A stretch of 36,446 nt of DNA from Rhizobiales bacterium 64-17 (GTDB lineage: Bacteria; Pseudomonadota; Alphaproteobacteria; Rhizobiales; Xanthobacteraceae), in NCBI GenBank assembly GCA_001899285.1, contig MKWA01000002.1:373844-410289 (forward strand), read 5' to 3'. Made by a program: the position numbers and the translations under genes. Within the stretch, counting starts at the first letter, position 1. Each line of letters opens with the position of its first letter. The notes under the pieces are model-generated. The model was not told where the DNA came from. It saw only the letters and a program-made list of their open reading frames with translations, and did no database searches. Below, in pieces: positions 8,553 to 18,901 of the stretch.

Positions 8553-8957
8553 TCAGGCCTGTTCCAGTTCGACCAGCGTACCAGCGAAATCCTTGGGATG
8601 CAGGAACAGCACCGGCTTGCCGTGCGCGCCGATCTTCGGCTCGCCGTCACCGATCACGCGCGCGCCCGCCGCCTTGAGCCGGTCGCGCGCGGCGATGATG
8701 TCGTCAACCTCATAGCAGACATGGTGGATGCCGCCGTCCGGACTCTTTTCCAGGAATTTGTTGATCGGCGAATTGTCGCCGAGCGGCTCTAGCAGCTCGA
8801 TCTTTGTGTTCGGCAGATTGACGAACACGGTGCTGACGCCATGCGCCGGCTGCGCCACCTTTTCGGACACCTGCGCGCCCAGCGTGTCGCGATAAACCGC
8901 CGTGGCCTTGGCGATATCCCGCACGGCGATGGCAACGTGGTTCAGGCGTCCGATCAT
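8553..8957 (-). CDS. mce: Methylmalonyl-CoA epimerase
   Basis: A 134-residue cytoplasmic enzyme of the vicinal-oxygen-chelate fold that interconverts (S)- and (R)-methylmalonyl-CoA in propionyl-CoA breakdown. Two beta-alpha-beta-beta-beta modules are visible: RLNHVAIAV at the start and GIHHVCYEVDDI in the middle. Probable metal ligands are His7, His79 and the Glu of the C-terminal GTLVELEQ segment (Glu130). Length and both ends match the family. It lies 21 bp downstream of rnj and one base upstream of the DUF1467 gene. A glyoxalase-like enzyme of another specificity is the main alternative, but the PDGGIHHVCYEVDD signature favours epimerase. Confidence 0.93.
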   Translation of the reverse strand: MIGRLNHVAIAVRDIAKATAVYRDTLGAQVSEKVAQPAHGVSTVFVNLPNTKIELLEPLGDNSPINKFLEKSPDGGIHHVCYEVDDIIAARDRLKAAGARVIGDGEPKIGAHGKPVLFLHPKDFAGTLVELEQA

Positions 8958-8978
8958 CTGCTTTGCTCCTCGCCGCGA

Positions 8979-10649
8979 CTATACTGGAAGGACGTGGACG
9001 TGGCACATGGGCTTCTTGCCCCACCTCTCCGCAACCGCGGAGCGCACCGCGCGGCGCACGCTTTCGCCGACGCTGTCCGGATCGCGGCGGCGCTGGCGCG
9101 GCAGCGACTGGATGGTCTGGTCGATCACCGTGGCGATGACGTCGGCCATCGCCTTGCCCTCGGCATCGCGCTCCGGCAGGCCGATCAGGTCGTATTCCGG
9201 ATCGGCCACAAGCTCGCCACGCTCGTCGAGCGCCAGCGCAATCGAGACGACGCCGGCGAACGACAACCGGCGGCGGTCGGCGACCGTGCGCGACTGGGAG
9301 TCCACCAGCAGCTTGCCGTCCTTGTAAAATCGCCCGGCCGGGATTTCGTCGATCACACCGGCAACGCCGGACAGTTTCACCACGTCGCCGTTACGACAGG
9401 AGATCACCTCCGGCACGCCGAGGCTGCGCGCGAGCGCCGCATGCTCGGAAAGGTGCAAAGCCTCGCCGTGCACCGGGATCAAAATCTTCGGCTTGACCCA
9501 CGAGATCATGTCGGTGAGTTCGTCGCGGCGCGGATGGCCCGACACATGCACCAGATGGGTGCGGTCGGTGATCACCTCGATGCCCTGCTCGATCAACCCA
9601 TTGAGCACGCGGCCGACGGCCTTCTCGTTGCCGGGAATGGTGCGCGCGGACACGATCACGCGGTCGCCGCGCGACAGCGTCACCTCCGGATGCTGATCGG
9701 CGGCGATGCGCGCCAGCGCCGCGCGCGCCTCGCCCTGACTGCCGGTGCATAGCGCAACAACCTTGTCCGGCGGCAGGTAGCCGTAAGCGTCCTGGCTGCG
9801 GAAATCCTGCACGCCCTCGAAATTGCCGGTCTCGCGCGCCACCTGCACCACGCGCTCCATGGCGCGTCCGACCACCACGACCTCGCGGCCGCAGGCGCGC
9901 GCCGCCTCGGCGACGACCTTGAGACGACCGACATTGGAGGCGAAGGTCGTCACCGCCACGCGCCCGCGCGCGGAGCGGATCAGGTCGGTGATGGTGCGGC
10001 CGACTTCCTGTTCCGAGGGCGAGCGGCCCTCGCGCACCGCATTGGTGGAATCGCCGATCAGCGCGAGACAGCCCTCGTCGCCGAGCGCGCGCAGCTTCGC
10101 CTCGTCGGTCTTCGGGCCGAGCACCGGCGTCGGATCGATCTTCCAGTCGCCGGTGTGCAGCACCGTGCCGGCCGGCGTGCGGATGATCAGCGCGTTCGAT
10201 TCTGGAATCGAATGCGCGACCGAGACTAACTCCACATCGAACGGTCCGGCGGTGAAGCGACCGCCGACCGGGATGATCTTGACCTCAACCTCCGGTGCGC
10301 CCGGCTCGCTGCGGCGCTTGGCCTCCAGCAGCGCGGCGGTGAACGGCGTCGCATAGACCGGCACTTTAAGCCGCGGCCACAGATCGAGCACCGCACCGAA
10401 ATGGTCCTCATGCGCGTGCGTGAGCACGATGCCGACCAGATCGCGTTTCTCCTCGGCGATATAGCCGATATCCGGCAGGATCAGATCGACGCCCGGCAGT
10501 TGATCTTCCGACGCAAACGACACGCCGAGATCGACGATCAGCCATTTGCGCTGGCGGCCCTGCCCGACGCCGTAAAGCGACAGGTTCATGCCGATCTCGC
10601 CGACGCCGCCGAGCGGCGCGAACACCAGATCCGTTTGCGCGGGTGCCAT
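8979..10649 (-). CDS. rnj: Ribonuclease J
   Basis: A 556-residue metallo-beta-lactamase/beta-CASP nuclease with 5'-3' exonuclease and endonuclease activity, acting in mRNA decay and rRNA maturation. The zinc motif HAHEDH (His78, His80, Asp82, His83) is intact, with further ligands in VHTGDWKIDPTP and in the C-terminal VHVSGHPRRDEL segment. The beta-CASP domain lies between about residues 205 and 345, and a C-terminal domain after about residue 450. The ATG at 10649 gives the expected N terminus (LVFAPLGGVGEIGMN). Two bases separate it from the birA stop. It lies on the same strand as the complex I genes upstream. Confidence 0.96.
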   Translation of the reverse strand: MAPAQTDLVFAPLGGVGEIGMNLSLYGVGQGRQRKWLIVDLGVSFASEDQLPGVDLILPDIGYIAEEKRDLVGIVLTHAHEDHFGAVLDLWPRLKVPVYATPFTAALLEAKRRSEPGAPEVEVKIIPVGGRFTAGPFDVELVSVAHSIPESNALIIRTPAGTVLHTGDWKIDPTPVLGPKTDEAKLRALGDEGCLALIGDSTNAVREGRSPSEQEVGRTITDLIRSARGRVAVTTFASNVGRLKVVAEAARACGREVVVVGRAMERVVQVARETGNFEGVQDFRSQDAYGYLPPDKVVALCTGSQGEARAALARIAADQHPEVTLSRGDRVIVSARTIPGNEKAVGRVLNGLIEQGIEVITDRTHLVHVSGHPRRDELTDMISWVKPKILIPVHGEALHLSEHAALARSLGVPEVISCRNGDVVKLSGVAGVIDEIPAGRFYKDGKLLVDSQSRTVADRRRLSFAGVVSIALALDERGELVADPEYDLIGLPERDAEGKAMADVIATVIDQTIQSLPRQRRRDPDSVGESVRRAVRSAVAERWGKKPMCHVHVLPV

Positions 10650-10651
10650 GC

Positions 10652-11413
10652 TCAGTGCCTCGCCTCGGTTGCAAGGCCGAACACGTCGCCGGCAGTGACG
10701 ATTTCGGTGGTGCCGTCGGCGTGACCCAGCAGCAAACGGCCCTGCGCGTCGAGACCGCTGAATTGCCCGGTCATCTCACGATCCGGCAGCCGCACGCGGA
10801 TCGGCGCGCCGAGGCCGGCAGCACGCGCCAGCCAGTCGGTACGGGTCGCGGCGAAGCCCGCGCCCGCTGACCATTGCGCGAGCCGCGCCACCATGGCGGC
10901 GCTCAACGCGGCGAAGACGTCATCGGCATCGACCGCGGCGCCGGCGCTCACAAGATCGGTCGCGGGGAATGCCGTCTCCGGCGGATGGCCGACGCAATTC
11001 ACACCGAGTCCGATCACCACTGCGTTGCCTTCCGCTTCAATCAGGATGCCGGCGGCCTTGCGGCTGTCGACCAGCATGTCATTCGGCCATTTCACCGTCA
11101 CTTGCCCGCCCAGCCCCGGCGCACAGGCCAAAACCGCATCGGTCAACGCCAGCACGCTGACAAAAGCCAGTTCCGGCGCACGCGACGGCGGCGCCGGATC
11201 GGTCAGCAGCAGCGAGGCGAAGAGATTGCCCGGCTGCGAGACCCAAGCATTGTCGCGCCGGCCCCGGCCTTGCGTTTGCGTCCGCGCCACGATCCAGAGC
11301 GGACCGCGTTCGCCACCCCGCGCGAGGCGCTTCGCCTCGGCGTTGGTCGAGCCGATGACCTCGTGCACCGTCAGTCGGACGCCGGCCGCGACTGCAACGG
11401 GGTCAAGCCGCAT
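10652..11413 (-). CDS. birA: Biotin–[acetyl-CoA carboxylase] ligase
   Basis: A 253-residue biotin-protein ligase that makes biotinyl-AMP and attaches biotin to the carboxyl-carrier protein. The biotin/ATP-binding loop GRGRRDNAW (preceded by RTQTQ) and the KWPNDMLVDSRKAAGILIE catalytic segment are both present, and a small SH3-like C-terminal domain follows. There is no N-terminal helix-turn-helix, so this is a class I ligase without the repressor function of E. coli BirA. The ATG directly abuts the nuoN stop codon (no spacer), which points to translation from the nuo mRNA. Confidence 0.96.
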   Translation of the reverse strand: MRLDPVAVAAGVRLTVHEVIGSTNAEAKRLARGGERGPLWIVARTQTQGRGRRDNAWVSQPGNLFASLLLTDPAPPSRAPELAFVSVLALTDAVLACAPGLGGQVTVKWPNDMLVDSRKAAGILIEAEGNAVVIGLGVNCVGHPPETAFPATDLVSAGAAVDADDVFAALSAAMVARLAQWSAGAGFAATRTDWLARAAGLGAPIRVRLPDREMTGQFSGLDAQGRLLLGHADGTTEIVTAGDVFGLATEARH

Positions 11414-12850
11414 CTAAAAGAGGGACTTCGCCGCGGCCGTCGCCGCATCGAGCAGCGGGCCGGGAAAGACGAAGAACAGGATATTGACGAGCCCCGACAG
11501 CGCCAGCATCAGCCCGAGCGACGGCGCCATCTTGACGAAGCGCGGCGCCGGCTCATCGAAATACATCACCTTGACGATCAGCAGATAGTAGTAAGCACCA
11601 ACAACGCTGGTGACGACACCGAGCACGGCGAGGATATAGAGTCCCGCCTTGATCGCCGCGAGGAACACGTAGAACTTGGCGAAGAAACCGGCGAGCGGCG
11701 GAATGCCGGCGAGCGAGAACAACAGTGCGCCGAAGAAGAACGCCATGGTCGGATGCGTGCGCGCGAGGCCGGAAAGGTCGCTGATGTTCTCGACGAGACC
11801 GCCGTCGCGGCGCATCGCCAGCACGAAGGCGAACGAGCCGATGGTCATCGCCACATAGATGGTCATGTAGACGAGCACGCCCTGCACGCCTTCCGCCGTG
11901 CCGGCGGCAAGGCCGACCAGCGCGAAGCCCATATGGCCGATCGATGAATAGGCCAACAGCCGCTTGATGTTGCGCTGGCCGATCGCCGCGAACGAGCCGA
12001 GCGCCATCGAAGCGATGGCGACGAACACGACGATCTGCTGCCACTGATGGGTGATGCCGGGGAACGCGACGATGGTGGCGCGCACGAACATCGCGATCGA
12101 GGCGACCTTGACCGCCGACGCGAAGAACGTCGTCACCGGCGTCGGCGCGCCCTCATAGACGTCGGGCGTCCACATGTGGAACGGCACCGCCGAGACCTTG
12201 AAGCAGAAGCCGACGAACAGGAACACCAGGCCGAACACGAGGCCGATACCGCCGCCCTGCGCCGCCTTGGCGATGCCCTCGAAACTCACCGTGCCGGTGA
12301 AGCCGTAAACCAGCGAGGCGCCGTAGAGCAGCATGCCGGACGACAGCGCGCCGAGGACGAAATATTTCAGGCCCGCTTCGGTCGAGCGCACGCTGTCGCG
12401 GTTCGACGCCGCCACGACATAGAGCGCGAGCGACATCAGTTCGAGGCCGAGATAGAGCGCGATCAGGTCGTTGGCCGAGATCAGCATCATCATGCCGACC
12501 GTCGAGAGCAGGATCAGCACCGGATATTCAAACTTCTGCTGCTTCTCGGCGCGCAGATAGTCGAACGACAGGACGATGGCCGCGGCGGACGCCGCGAGCG
12601 CGAGGATCTTCAGAAACCGGGCGAAGTCATCGACGATGAAGCTGCCGCCGAACGCGATGTGCTTGCCGGGCGCCATGGTGACGACCATCGCCGCGACGGC
12701 GGCGATGAGCAGCAGCGACAGCGTGTTGATCAGGCCGAGGCTGCGGTGGCCGGCGAACGCGCCGATCATCAGCAGCACCAGCGCGCCGGCGGCGAGCGTC
12801 AGTTCCGGCAGCACCGGCGTCAGCATGGTTGCGGTGAAGGCTTCGGTCAT
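11414..12850 (-). CDS. nuoN: NADH-quinone oxidoreductase subunit N
   Basis: A 478-residue antiporter-like subunit of the complex I membrane arm. It has about fourteen hydrophobic helices and the Proton_antipo_M domain over roughly residues 120-410 (LYLGLELMSLALYVVAA, SAVPFHMWTPDVYEGAPTP, LLAYSSIGHMGFALVG). The Glu of LGLELMS and the Lys of CFKVSAVPFH belong to the conserved charged residues in the membrane centre used for proton translocation. The start at 12850 (MTEAFTATMLTPVLPEL) fits the family. It lies 10 bp after nuoM, and birA follows without a gap. Confidence 0.97.
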   Translation of the reverse strand: MTEAFTATMLTPVLPELTLAAGALVLLMIGAFAGHRSLGLINTLSLLLIAAVAAMVVTMAPGKHIAFGGSFIVDDFARFLKILALAASAAAIVLSFDYLRAEKQQKFEYPVLILLSTVGMMMLISANDLIALYLGLELMSLALYVVAASNRDSVRSTEAGLKYFVLGALSSGMLLYGASLVYGFTGTVSFEGIAKAAQGGGIGLVFGLVFLFVGFCFKVSAVPFHMWTPDVYEGAPTPVTTFFASAVKVASIAMFVRATIVAFPGITHQWQQIVVFVAIASMALGSFAAIGQRNIKRLLAYSSIGHMGFALVGLAAGTAEGVQGVLVYMTIYVAMTIGSFAFVLAMRRDGGLVENISDLSGLARTHPTMAFFFGALLFSLAGIPPLAGFFAKFYVFLAAIKAGLYILAVLGVVTSVVGAYYYLLIVKVMYFDEPAPRFVKMAPSLGLMLALSGLVNILFFVFPGPLLDAATAAAKSLF

Positions 12851-12860
12851 CGGGTTCGCC

Positions 12861-14372
12861 TTACTGCACGATCAGCGCGGCGGTCTGGGCCGCCTTGAGC
12901 GCTGCATGATAGTGGGTGAGCAACTGGTTGACGGACGCGGCCGAGATGTCGAGCACCGGCGTCGGCGCGACGCCGAGCAGGATCGTCAGCACCACCAGCG
13001 GCGCGAGGATCAGCGATTCCCGCCAGCCAAGATCGCGGATCGACGCGAGCGACGGCTTCTCCAGCTTGCCGAACACCACCTTGCGGTAGAGCCACAGCGC
13101 GTAGCCTGCGGACAGGATGACACCGAGCGTCGCCAGCGTGCCGGTCGGGATGTTGACCTTGAAGGTGCCGAGCAGCGTCATGAACTCGCCAACGAAGCCG
13201 GACGTTCCGGGCAGGCCGACATTGGCCATGGTGAACAGCATGAACACCGCCGCATAGAGCGGCATGCGGTTGACGAGCCCGCCATAGGCGGCGATCTCGC
13301 GCGTGTGCATGCGGTCGTAGACCACGCCGACACAGAGGAACAGCGCGCCGGAGACGACGCCATGGGAGACCATCTGGAAGATGCCGCCGGCAACCCCCTG
13401 CGTGGTCGCGGCGAAGATGCCCATGGTGACGAAGCCCATATGCGCCACGGAGGAGTAAGCGATCAGCTTCTTCATGTCCTCCTGCATCAGCGCGACCAGC
13501 GAGGTGTAGATGATCGCAACGACCGACAGCGCGAACACGAACGGCGCGAACAGATGCGAGGCTTCCGGGAACATCGGCAGCGAGAAGCGCAGGAAGCCGT
13601 AGCCGCCCATCTTCAGCAGGATCGCCGCGAGGATCACCGAGCCCGCGGTCGGCGCCTCGACGTGCGCGTCCGGCAGCCAGGTGTGCACCGGCCACATCGG
13701 CATCTTCACCGCGAACGAGGCGAAGAAAGCGAGCCACGCCCACTTCTGCAGATCATACGGGAAGCCGTGCTTGAGCAGCGTCGGAATGTCGGTGGTGCCG
13801 GCGTTCCAGTACATCGCCATGATGGCGAGCAGCATCAGGACCGAGCCAAGCAGCGTGTAGAGGAAGAACTTGAAGCTTGCATACACACGGCGCGGCCCAC
13901 CCCACACGCCGATGATCAGGAACATCGGGATCAAGCCGCCCTCGAAGAACAGGTAGAACAGCACCAGATCGAGCGCCGAGAAGGTGCCGATCATCAGCGT
14001 TTCCAGGGCAAGAAACGCGATCATGTATTCCTTGACGCGTGTCTGGATCGCCGACCAGCTTGCGATGATGGCGAGCGGCATGATCGCGGTCGTCAGGATG
14101 ATCAGCGGCAGGGAGATGCCGTCGACGCCCATATGGTACGACGCGACGCCGAGCAGCCACGGATGCTTCTCGACGAACTGGAAGTCGGCCGAGCTGGCAT
14201 CGAAATTCACCAGTAGCACCAGCGACACCGCGAAGGTGATCAGCGTGGTCCACAGCGAGATCCAGCGGGCGGTGTTCTTGCCGAGGTTTCCGTCGCCGCG
14301 CGCCGTGATCCAGACGAGCAGCGCGCCGAGAACCGGCAGAAACGTCGTGACGGACAGGACCGGCCAGTTCAT
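12861..14372 (-). CDS. nuoM: NADH-quinone oxidoreductase subunit M
   Basis: A 503-residue antiporter-like subunit of complex I. Glu144 in the [17 protein letters not shown] segment corresponds in position to the essential Glu144 of E. coli NuoM. The [20 protein letters not shown] and [15 protein letters not shown] signatures are intact, with about fourteen membrane helices. The start codon shares one base with the nuoL stop (TGATG), indicating translational coupling. Confidence 0.98.
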   Translation of the reverse strand: MNWPVLSVTTFLPVLGALLVWITARGDGNLGKNTARWISLWTTLITFAVSLVLLVNFDASSADFQFVEKHPWLLGVASYHMGVDGISLPLIILTTAIMPLAIIASWSAIQTRVKEYMIAFLALETLMIGTFSALDLVLFYLFFEGGLIPMFLIIGVWGGPRRVYASFKFFLYTLLGSVLMLLAIMAMYWNAGTTDIPTLLKHGFPYDLQKWAWLAFFASFAVKMPMWPVHTWLPDAHVEAPTAGSVILAAILLKMGGYGFLRFSLPMFPEASHLFAPFVFALSVVAIIYTSLVALMQEDMKKLIAYSSVAHMGFVTMGIFAATTQGVAGGIFQMVSHGVVSGALFLCVGVVYDRMHTREIAAYGGLVNRMPLYAAVFMLFTMANVGLPGTSGFVGEFMTLLGTFKVNIPTGTLATLGVILSAGYALWLYRKVVFGKLEKPSLASIRDLGWRESLILAPLVVLTILLGVAPTPVLDISAASVNQLLTHYHAALKAAQTAALIVQ

Positions 14373-16429
14373 CAGTGGCTCCCCGGCATGAACATGAACC
14401 AGGTGATGAAGGCGGCGACGCCGATCAGCATGGCGAATGCGTAGTGGTAGAGATATCCGGTCTGCAACCGGACCACGTTGCGGGTGACGTCAAGCACGCG
14501 CGCCGACACGCCGTCAGGCCCGAAGCCGTCGATCAGCCAGCCGTCGCCGCGCTTCCACAGCGTGCGGCCGAGCCACTTTGCCGGACGCACGAAGATCGTG
14601 TCGTAGAGTTCGTCGAAGTACCACTTGTTGAGCAGGAAGCGGTACAGCGGCTGATGCTGCCGCGCCAGTTCGACCGGGATATCCGGCCGGCGGATATAGA
14701 ACTGCCAGGCGACGAGGAAGCCGATCACCATCATCACCGTGGGCATCAGCGCGATCCACAACGGGATGTGGTGCATCTCCTCGAGCACCTTGTTGTCCTT
14801 GGCGAAGGTCAAAGACCCGCGGAAGAACTCCGCGACGCCGTGACCAGCGAACACTTCCTTGAACGGGAAACCGGCGGCGAGCGAACCGAGTGCCAGCACC
14901 GCGAGCGGGATCGTCATCACCAGCGGGCTTTCATGCGCCGCCTCGTAGTGATGCTGATCGTGCGGCTTGCCGTGGAAGGTCTTGAACACCAGACGCCACG
15001 AATAGAACGAAGTCAGCAGCGCAGCGATAACAGTGCACAGGAAGCCATAGAGCGCCGCCGGGTTGTGGCCGACGAAGGCGGCTTCGATGATCGCATCCTT
15101 GGAGAAATAGCCGGCGGTCAGCGGGAAGCCCGTCAACGCCAAGGTGCCGATCAGCATCACGATATAGGTGAACGGGATGCGGTCCTTCAGGCCACCCATG
15201 TTGCGGATGTCCTGCTCGTGGTGCATCGCGTGGATCACCGAGCCGGAGCCTAAGAACAGCAACGCCTTGAAGAAGGCGTGGGTAAACAGGTGGAACATGC
15301 CGACCGAATAGGCTCCCACCCCCATCGCCACGAACATGTAGCCGAGCTGCGAGCAGGTCGAATACGCGACGATGCGCTTGATGTCGTTCTGGACGAGGCC
15401 GATGGTCGCCGCGAACAGCGCCGTGGTCGCGCCGATCAGCGTCACCACCGTCTGCGCATTCGGCGCGAGTTCGAACAGCGGCGACAGGCGCGCCACCATG
15501 AACACGCCGGCGGTCACCATGGTCGCGGCGTGGATCAGCGCCGACACCGGGGTCGGGCCTTCCATCGCGTCCGGCAACCAGGTGTGCAGCAGGAACTGCG
15601 CCGACTTGCCCATGGCACCCATGAACAGGAACAGGCAGATCAACGTGAGCGCATCGGCATGCCAGCCGAAGAAGTTGATGGTCTTGCCGGTCAGCGACGG
15701 TGCCTGCGCGAACACAGTGTCGAAGTCGATGGCGCCGACCATCATGAACAGCGCGAAGATGCCAAGCGCGAAGCCGAAGTCGCCGACGCGGTTGACGACG
15801 AACGCCTTGATCGCCGCAGCGTTCGCTTCCGGCTTTTTGTACCAGAAGCCGATCAGCAGGTAGCTGGCGAGGCCGACGCCTTCCCAGCCAAAGAACAGTT
15901 GCGCCAGGTTGTCGGAGGTCACCAGCATCAGCATGGCGAAGGTGAACAGCGACAGATAGGCAAAGAACCGCGGCCGGTTTGGATCCTCGTGCATGTAGCC
16001 GATGGAATAGAGATGCACGAGCGCCGACACGGTGTTGACGACGACGAGCATCACCGCGGTCAGGGTGTCGACGCGGATCGCCCAGTGCACCTTGAGATCG
16101 CCGGAGATGATCCACGGCATCAGGTCGATGCGGATGTCCTGATGGCCGAAGCCGACCTGGACGAAGGCGACCCACGACAGGATCGCGGCGACGAACAGCA
16201 GCGACGTGGTGATCAGTTCGACGAGCCGCGAACCCGCCGCCGGGGGCTCATGCGCATGGTCGCCGTGATCGTCGTGATGAGCCGCGTGATGTGCATCATG
16301 ATGGTCCGCATGATGCCCGGTGTCGGGCTTCGGGTCTTGTCCGGGGAACCGCGCGCGCGCGCCGGCCAACGCAATCAATCCCCCGAGGATCGCGCCGAGC
16401 AGCGGCAGAAAGACAATCGCCTGATACAT
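14372..16429 (-). CDS. nuoL: NADH-quinone oxidoreductase subunit L with a His-rich N-terminal loop
   Basis: A 685-residue distal antiporter-like subunit of complex I, including the long lateral helix near the C terminus. The functional Glu in [19 protein letters not shown] is residue 183, compared with 144 in E. coli. The difference comes mainly from an insertion of about 39 residues after the first membrane helix. That insertion holds eleven His residues within residues 39-60 plus several Asp, flanked by Pro-rich stretches. The [28 protein letters not shown] signature is intact. The loop lies between helix 1 and helix 2 and could bind metal, though this is inference. It is seven bases downstream of nuoK and its stop overlaps the nuoM start by one base. 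Confidence 0.97.
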   Translation of the reverse strand: MYQAIVFLPLLGAILGGLIALAGARARFPGQDPKPDTGHHADHHDAHHAAHHDDHGDHAHEPPAAGSRLVELITTSLLFVAAILSWVAFVQVGFGHQDIRIDLMPWIISGDLKVHWAIRVDTLTAVMLVVVNTVSALVHLYSIGYMHEDPNRPRFFAYLSLFTFAMLMLVTSDNLAQLFFGWEGVGLASYLLIGFWYKKPEANAAAIKAFVVNRVGDFGFALGIFALFMMVGAIDFDTVFAQAPSLTGKTINFFGWHADALTLICLFLFMGAMGKSAQFLLHTWLPDAMEGPTPVSALIHAATMVTAGVFMVARLSPLFELAPNAQTVVTLIGATTALFAATIGLVQNDIKRIVAYSTCSQLGYMFVAMGVGAYSVGMFHLFTHAFFKALLFLGSGSVIHAMHHEQDIRNMGGLKDRIPFTYIVMLIGTLALTGFPLTAGYFSKDAIIEAAFVGHNPAALYGFLCTVIAALLTSFYSWRLVFKTFHGKPHDQHHYEAAHESPLVMTIPLAVLALGSLAAGFPFKEVFAGHGVAEFFRGSLTFAKDNKVLEEMHHIPLWIALMPTVMMVIGFLVAWQFYIRRPDIPVELARQHQPLYRFLLNKWYFDELYDTIFVRPAKWLGRTLWKRGDGWLIDGFGPDGVSARVLDVTRNVVRLQTGYLYHYAFAMLIGVAAFITWFMFMPGSH

Positions 16430-16436
16430 GAGTGTC

Positions 16437-16745
16437 TCAGCCCTTCATCAGGTTGATGTCTTCAACCGCGATGGAGCCGCGGTTGCGGTAGAACGCCACG
16501 AGAATGGCGAGGCCGATGGCGGCTTCCGCCGCGGCGACCGTGAGCACCAGCAGCGCATAAACCTGCCCGACCAGATCGCCGAGGAACGACGAGAACGACA
16601 CCAGGTTGATGTTGACCGCGAGCAGGATCAACTCAATCGACATCAGGATGACGATCACGTTTTTCCGGTTGAGGAAGATGCCGAAGATGCCGAGCGTGAA
16701 CATGATCGCCGCGACGGCGAGATAGTGGCCGAGGCCGATCGTCAT
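16437..16745 (-). CDS. nuoK: NADH-quinone oxidoreductase subunit K
   Basis: A 102-residue, three-helix membrane subunit of complex I. The two conserved membrane Glu residues used for proton movement are at Glu38 ([11 protein letters not shown]) and Glu74 ([10 protein letters not shown]), equivalent to Glu36 and Glu72 of E. coli NuoK. The ATG at 16745 begins [13 protein letters not shown]; the upstream in-frame residues overlap nuoJ and are its shadow. The start overlaps the nuoJ stop by four bases (ATGA). Confidence 0.97.
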   Translation of the reverse strand: MTIGLGHYLAVAAIMFTLGIFGIFLNRKNVIVILMSIELILLAVNINLVSFSSFLGDLVGQVYALLVLTVAAAEAAIGLAILVAFYRNRGSIAVEDINLMKG

Positions 16746-17362
16746 GATGGGTTCTCCGACAGGCCCTGACCCGGCCGCACCTGCTTGATCTCGATCGCGG
16801 TCGCGGGCGTGCGCGCGACCTGTTCGGCGATGCTCTGGCGGCGCACGCGGGCGCGGTGATGCAAGGTCAGCACGATCGCGCCGATCATCGCCACCAGCAG
16901 GACGAGGCCCGCCGCCTGGAAGAAGTAGATGTACTTCGTATAGAGCACGAGACCGAGCGCCTCGGTGTTGCTCACCTGCGCAATCGGCGGAATCGGCGAC
17001 GCCTTGATCACATTCGGATTGATCGCCCAACCGCCGACCACCATCAGTAGTTCGGCCAGCATGACGAAGCCGACCAGCGCGCCTACCGGCAGATACTGCT
17101 GGAAGCCCTGGCGCAACTCCGCGAAGTCGACGTCGAGCATCATCACGACGAACAGGAACAGCACGGCGACCGCGCCGACATAGACAACGATCAGGATCAT
17201 CGCCAGGAATTCGGCGCCGAGCAGCACGAACAAACCCGCCGCGTTGACGAAGGCGAGGATCAGGAACAGCACCGAGTGAACCGGATTCTTCGACGCGATC
17301 ACCATCACCGCCGAGGCGATGCAGATGCCGGCGAAGAGATAGAAGAACAGAGCCGCGATCAT
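16742..17362 (-). CDS. nuoJ: NADH-quinone oxidoreductase subunit J
   Basis: A 206-residue, five-helix membrane subunit of complex I. The conserved third helix, [24 protein letters not shown], contains the Tyr-Val-Gly pi-bulge region linked to coupling of quinone reduction to proton pumping. The C-terminal cytoplasmic or periplasmic tail after about residue 170 is charged. The gene lies 12 bp after nuoI and overlaps nuoK by four bases. Confidence 0.97.
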   Translation of the reverse strand: MIAALFFYLFAGICIASAVMVIASKNPVHSVLFLILAFVNAAGLFVLLGAEFLAMILIVVYVGAVAVLFLFVVMMLDVDFAELRQGFQQYLPVGALVGFVMLAELLMVVGGWAINPNVIKASPIPPIAQVSNTEALGLVLYTKYIYFFQAAGLVLLVAMIGAIVLTLHHRARVRRQSIAEQVARTPATAIEIKQVRPGQGLSENPS

Positions 17363-17374
17363 GTCCCCTGCCCC

Positions 17375-17863
17375 TTACCGGTACGGCGCGTCGAGCGCGA
17401 TGTTCTTCGCGATCTCACGCTCCCAACGATCGCCGTTCGCGAGCAGGCGCTCCTTGTCGTAATAAAGCTCCTCGCGCGTCTCGGTCGCGAATTCGAAGTT
17501 CGGCCCCTCGACGATGGCGTCGACCGGGCAGGCTTCCTGGCAGAAGCCGCAATAGATGCACTTCACCATGTCGATGTCGTAGCGCGTGGTGCGGCGCGTG
17601 CCGTCGTTCCGGCGCGGGCCGGCCTCGATGGTGATCGCCTGCGCCGGGCAGATCGCCTCGCACAGTTTGCAGGCGATGCAGCGTTCCTCACCGTTCGGAT
17701 AGCGGCGCAGCGCGTGCTCGCCGCGGAAGCGCGGCGAGATCGGTCCCTTCTCGAACGGATAGTTCAGCGTCGCCTTCGGCTGGAAGAAATAGCGCATGGC
17801 CAGCGCGAAGCCGGTCACGAACTCCCAGAGAAACAGCGCCTTGGCCGCGCGGTCGAGCCTCAT
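17375..17863 (-). CDS. nuoI: NADH-quinone oxidoreductase subunit I (two 4Fe-4S clusters)
   Basis: A 162-residue peripheral-arm subunit carrying clusters N6a and N6b. Two complete ferredoxin motifs are visible: Cys62/65/68/72 ([12 protein letters not shown]) and Cys102/105/108/112 ([12 protein letters not shown]). An N-terminal amphipathic helix (about residues 7-28) anchors it next to the membrane arm, and the length is normal. The start at 17863 ([12 protein letters not shown]) lies 7 bases after the nuoH stop. Confidence 0.98.
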   Translation of the reverse strand: MRLDRAAKALFLWEFVTGFALAMRYFFQPKATLNYPFEKGPISPRFRGEHALRRYPNGEERCIACKLCEAICPAQAITIEAGPRRNDGTRRTTRYDIDMVKCIYCGFCQEACPVDAIVEGPNFEFATETREELYYDKERLLANGDRWEREIAKNIALDAPYR

Positions 17864-17870
17864 CGCATCC

Positions 17871-18896
17871 TCACTTCCACGCCAGGTGGCCGTATTGCAG
17901 CACGCCGGCGACGATCACCACCATCGCCAGCGACAGCGGCAGGAACACCTTCCAGCCGAGCCGCATCAGTTGGTCGTAGCGGTATCGCGGGACGATCGCC
18001 TTCGCCATCGCGAACAGGAAGAACATGAACAGCGCCTTGAGCGTGAACCAGACCACGCCCGGCACCCAGGTGAACGGCGCATACGGTACCGGCGGCAGCC
18101 AGCCACCGAGGAACAGGATCGTCGCCATCGCGCACATGGTGGCAATCGCGACATATTCGCCGAGCATGAACATCATGTAGGGCGACGAGCCGTATTCGAC
18201 CATGAAGCCGGCAACCAGTTCGGATTCCGCTTCGACCAGATCGAACGGCGGACGGTTCGTTTCCGCGAGCGCCGAGATGTAGAAGATCACGAACATCGGG
18301 AACAGCGGCAGCCAGTACCAGCCGAGCAGACCGTACGGGCTGTTCTGCGCCTCAACGATGGCGGTGAGGTTCAGCGAACCGGCGCACAGCAGCACGGTGA
18401 TGATGACGAAGCCGATCGAGACTTCGTAGGACACCATCTGCGCGGCCGAGCGCAGCGCCGACAGGAACGGATACTTCGAGTTCGACGCCCAACCGCCCAT
18501 GATGATGCCATAGACGCTCAGCGACGAGATCGCGAAGATGTAGAGGATGCCGACATTGATGTTGGCGATCACCCATCCCGCCGACACCGGCATCACCGCC
18601 CAGGCGGCAAGCGCCAGCGTGGTCGAGACCAGCGGCGCCAGCAGGAAGATGCCCTTGTTGGCGCCGGCCGGAATGACCGGCTCCTTGAGCATGAACTTGA
18701 GCAAGTCCGCGAAGGACTGGAACAGGCCCCATGGCCCGACCACGTTGGGACCGCGACGGATCTGCACCGCTGCCCAGATCTTGCGGTCGGCCAAGAGGAT
18801 ATACGCGATGGCGACCAGCAGGATTACCAGCAGCATGACCGACTGCGCCAGGATGATGAGCACCGGCCAGATATAAGTGGTGAAAATCTCCGCCAT
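17871..18896 (-). CDS. nuoH: NADH-quinone oxidoreductase subunit H
   Basis: A 341-residue, eight-helix membrane subunit that joins the peripheral arm to the membrane arm and forms part of the quinone chamber. The family signatures are present: [28 protein letters not shown] and the cytosolic-loop [24 protein letters not shown] with its conserved acidic residues. The ATG at 18896 begins [13 protein letters not shown]. An in-frame extension to 18947 would overlap nuoG and lacks family similarity. The gap to nuoG is five bases. Confidence 0.97.
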   Translation of the reverse strand: MAEIFTTYIWPVLIILAQSVMLLVILLVAIAYILLADRKIWAAVQIRRGPNVVGPWGLFQSFADLLKFMLKEPVIPAGANKGIFLLAPLVSTTLALAAWAVMPVSAGWVIANINVGILYIFAISSLSVYGIIMGGWASNSKYPFLSALRSAAQMVSYEVSIGFVIITVLLCAGSLNLTAIVEAQNSPYGLLGWYWLPLFPMFVIFYISALAETNRPPFDLVEAESELVAGFMVEYGSSPYMMFMLGEYVAIATMCAMATILFLGGWLPPVPYAPFTWVPGVVWFTLKALFMFFLFAMAKAIVPRYRYDQLMRLGWKVFLPLSLAMVVIVAGVLQYGHLAWK

Positions 18897-18901
18897 GCCC
18901 C

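Noticed and set aside
12576-14216. 546-codon plus-strand open frame opposite nuoN and nuoM
   Set aside because: Arg/His/Glu/Gln-rich shadow of two membrane-protein genes; no family signature.
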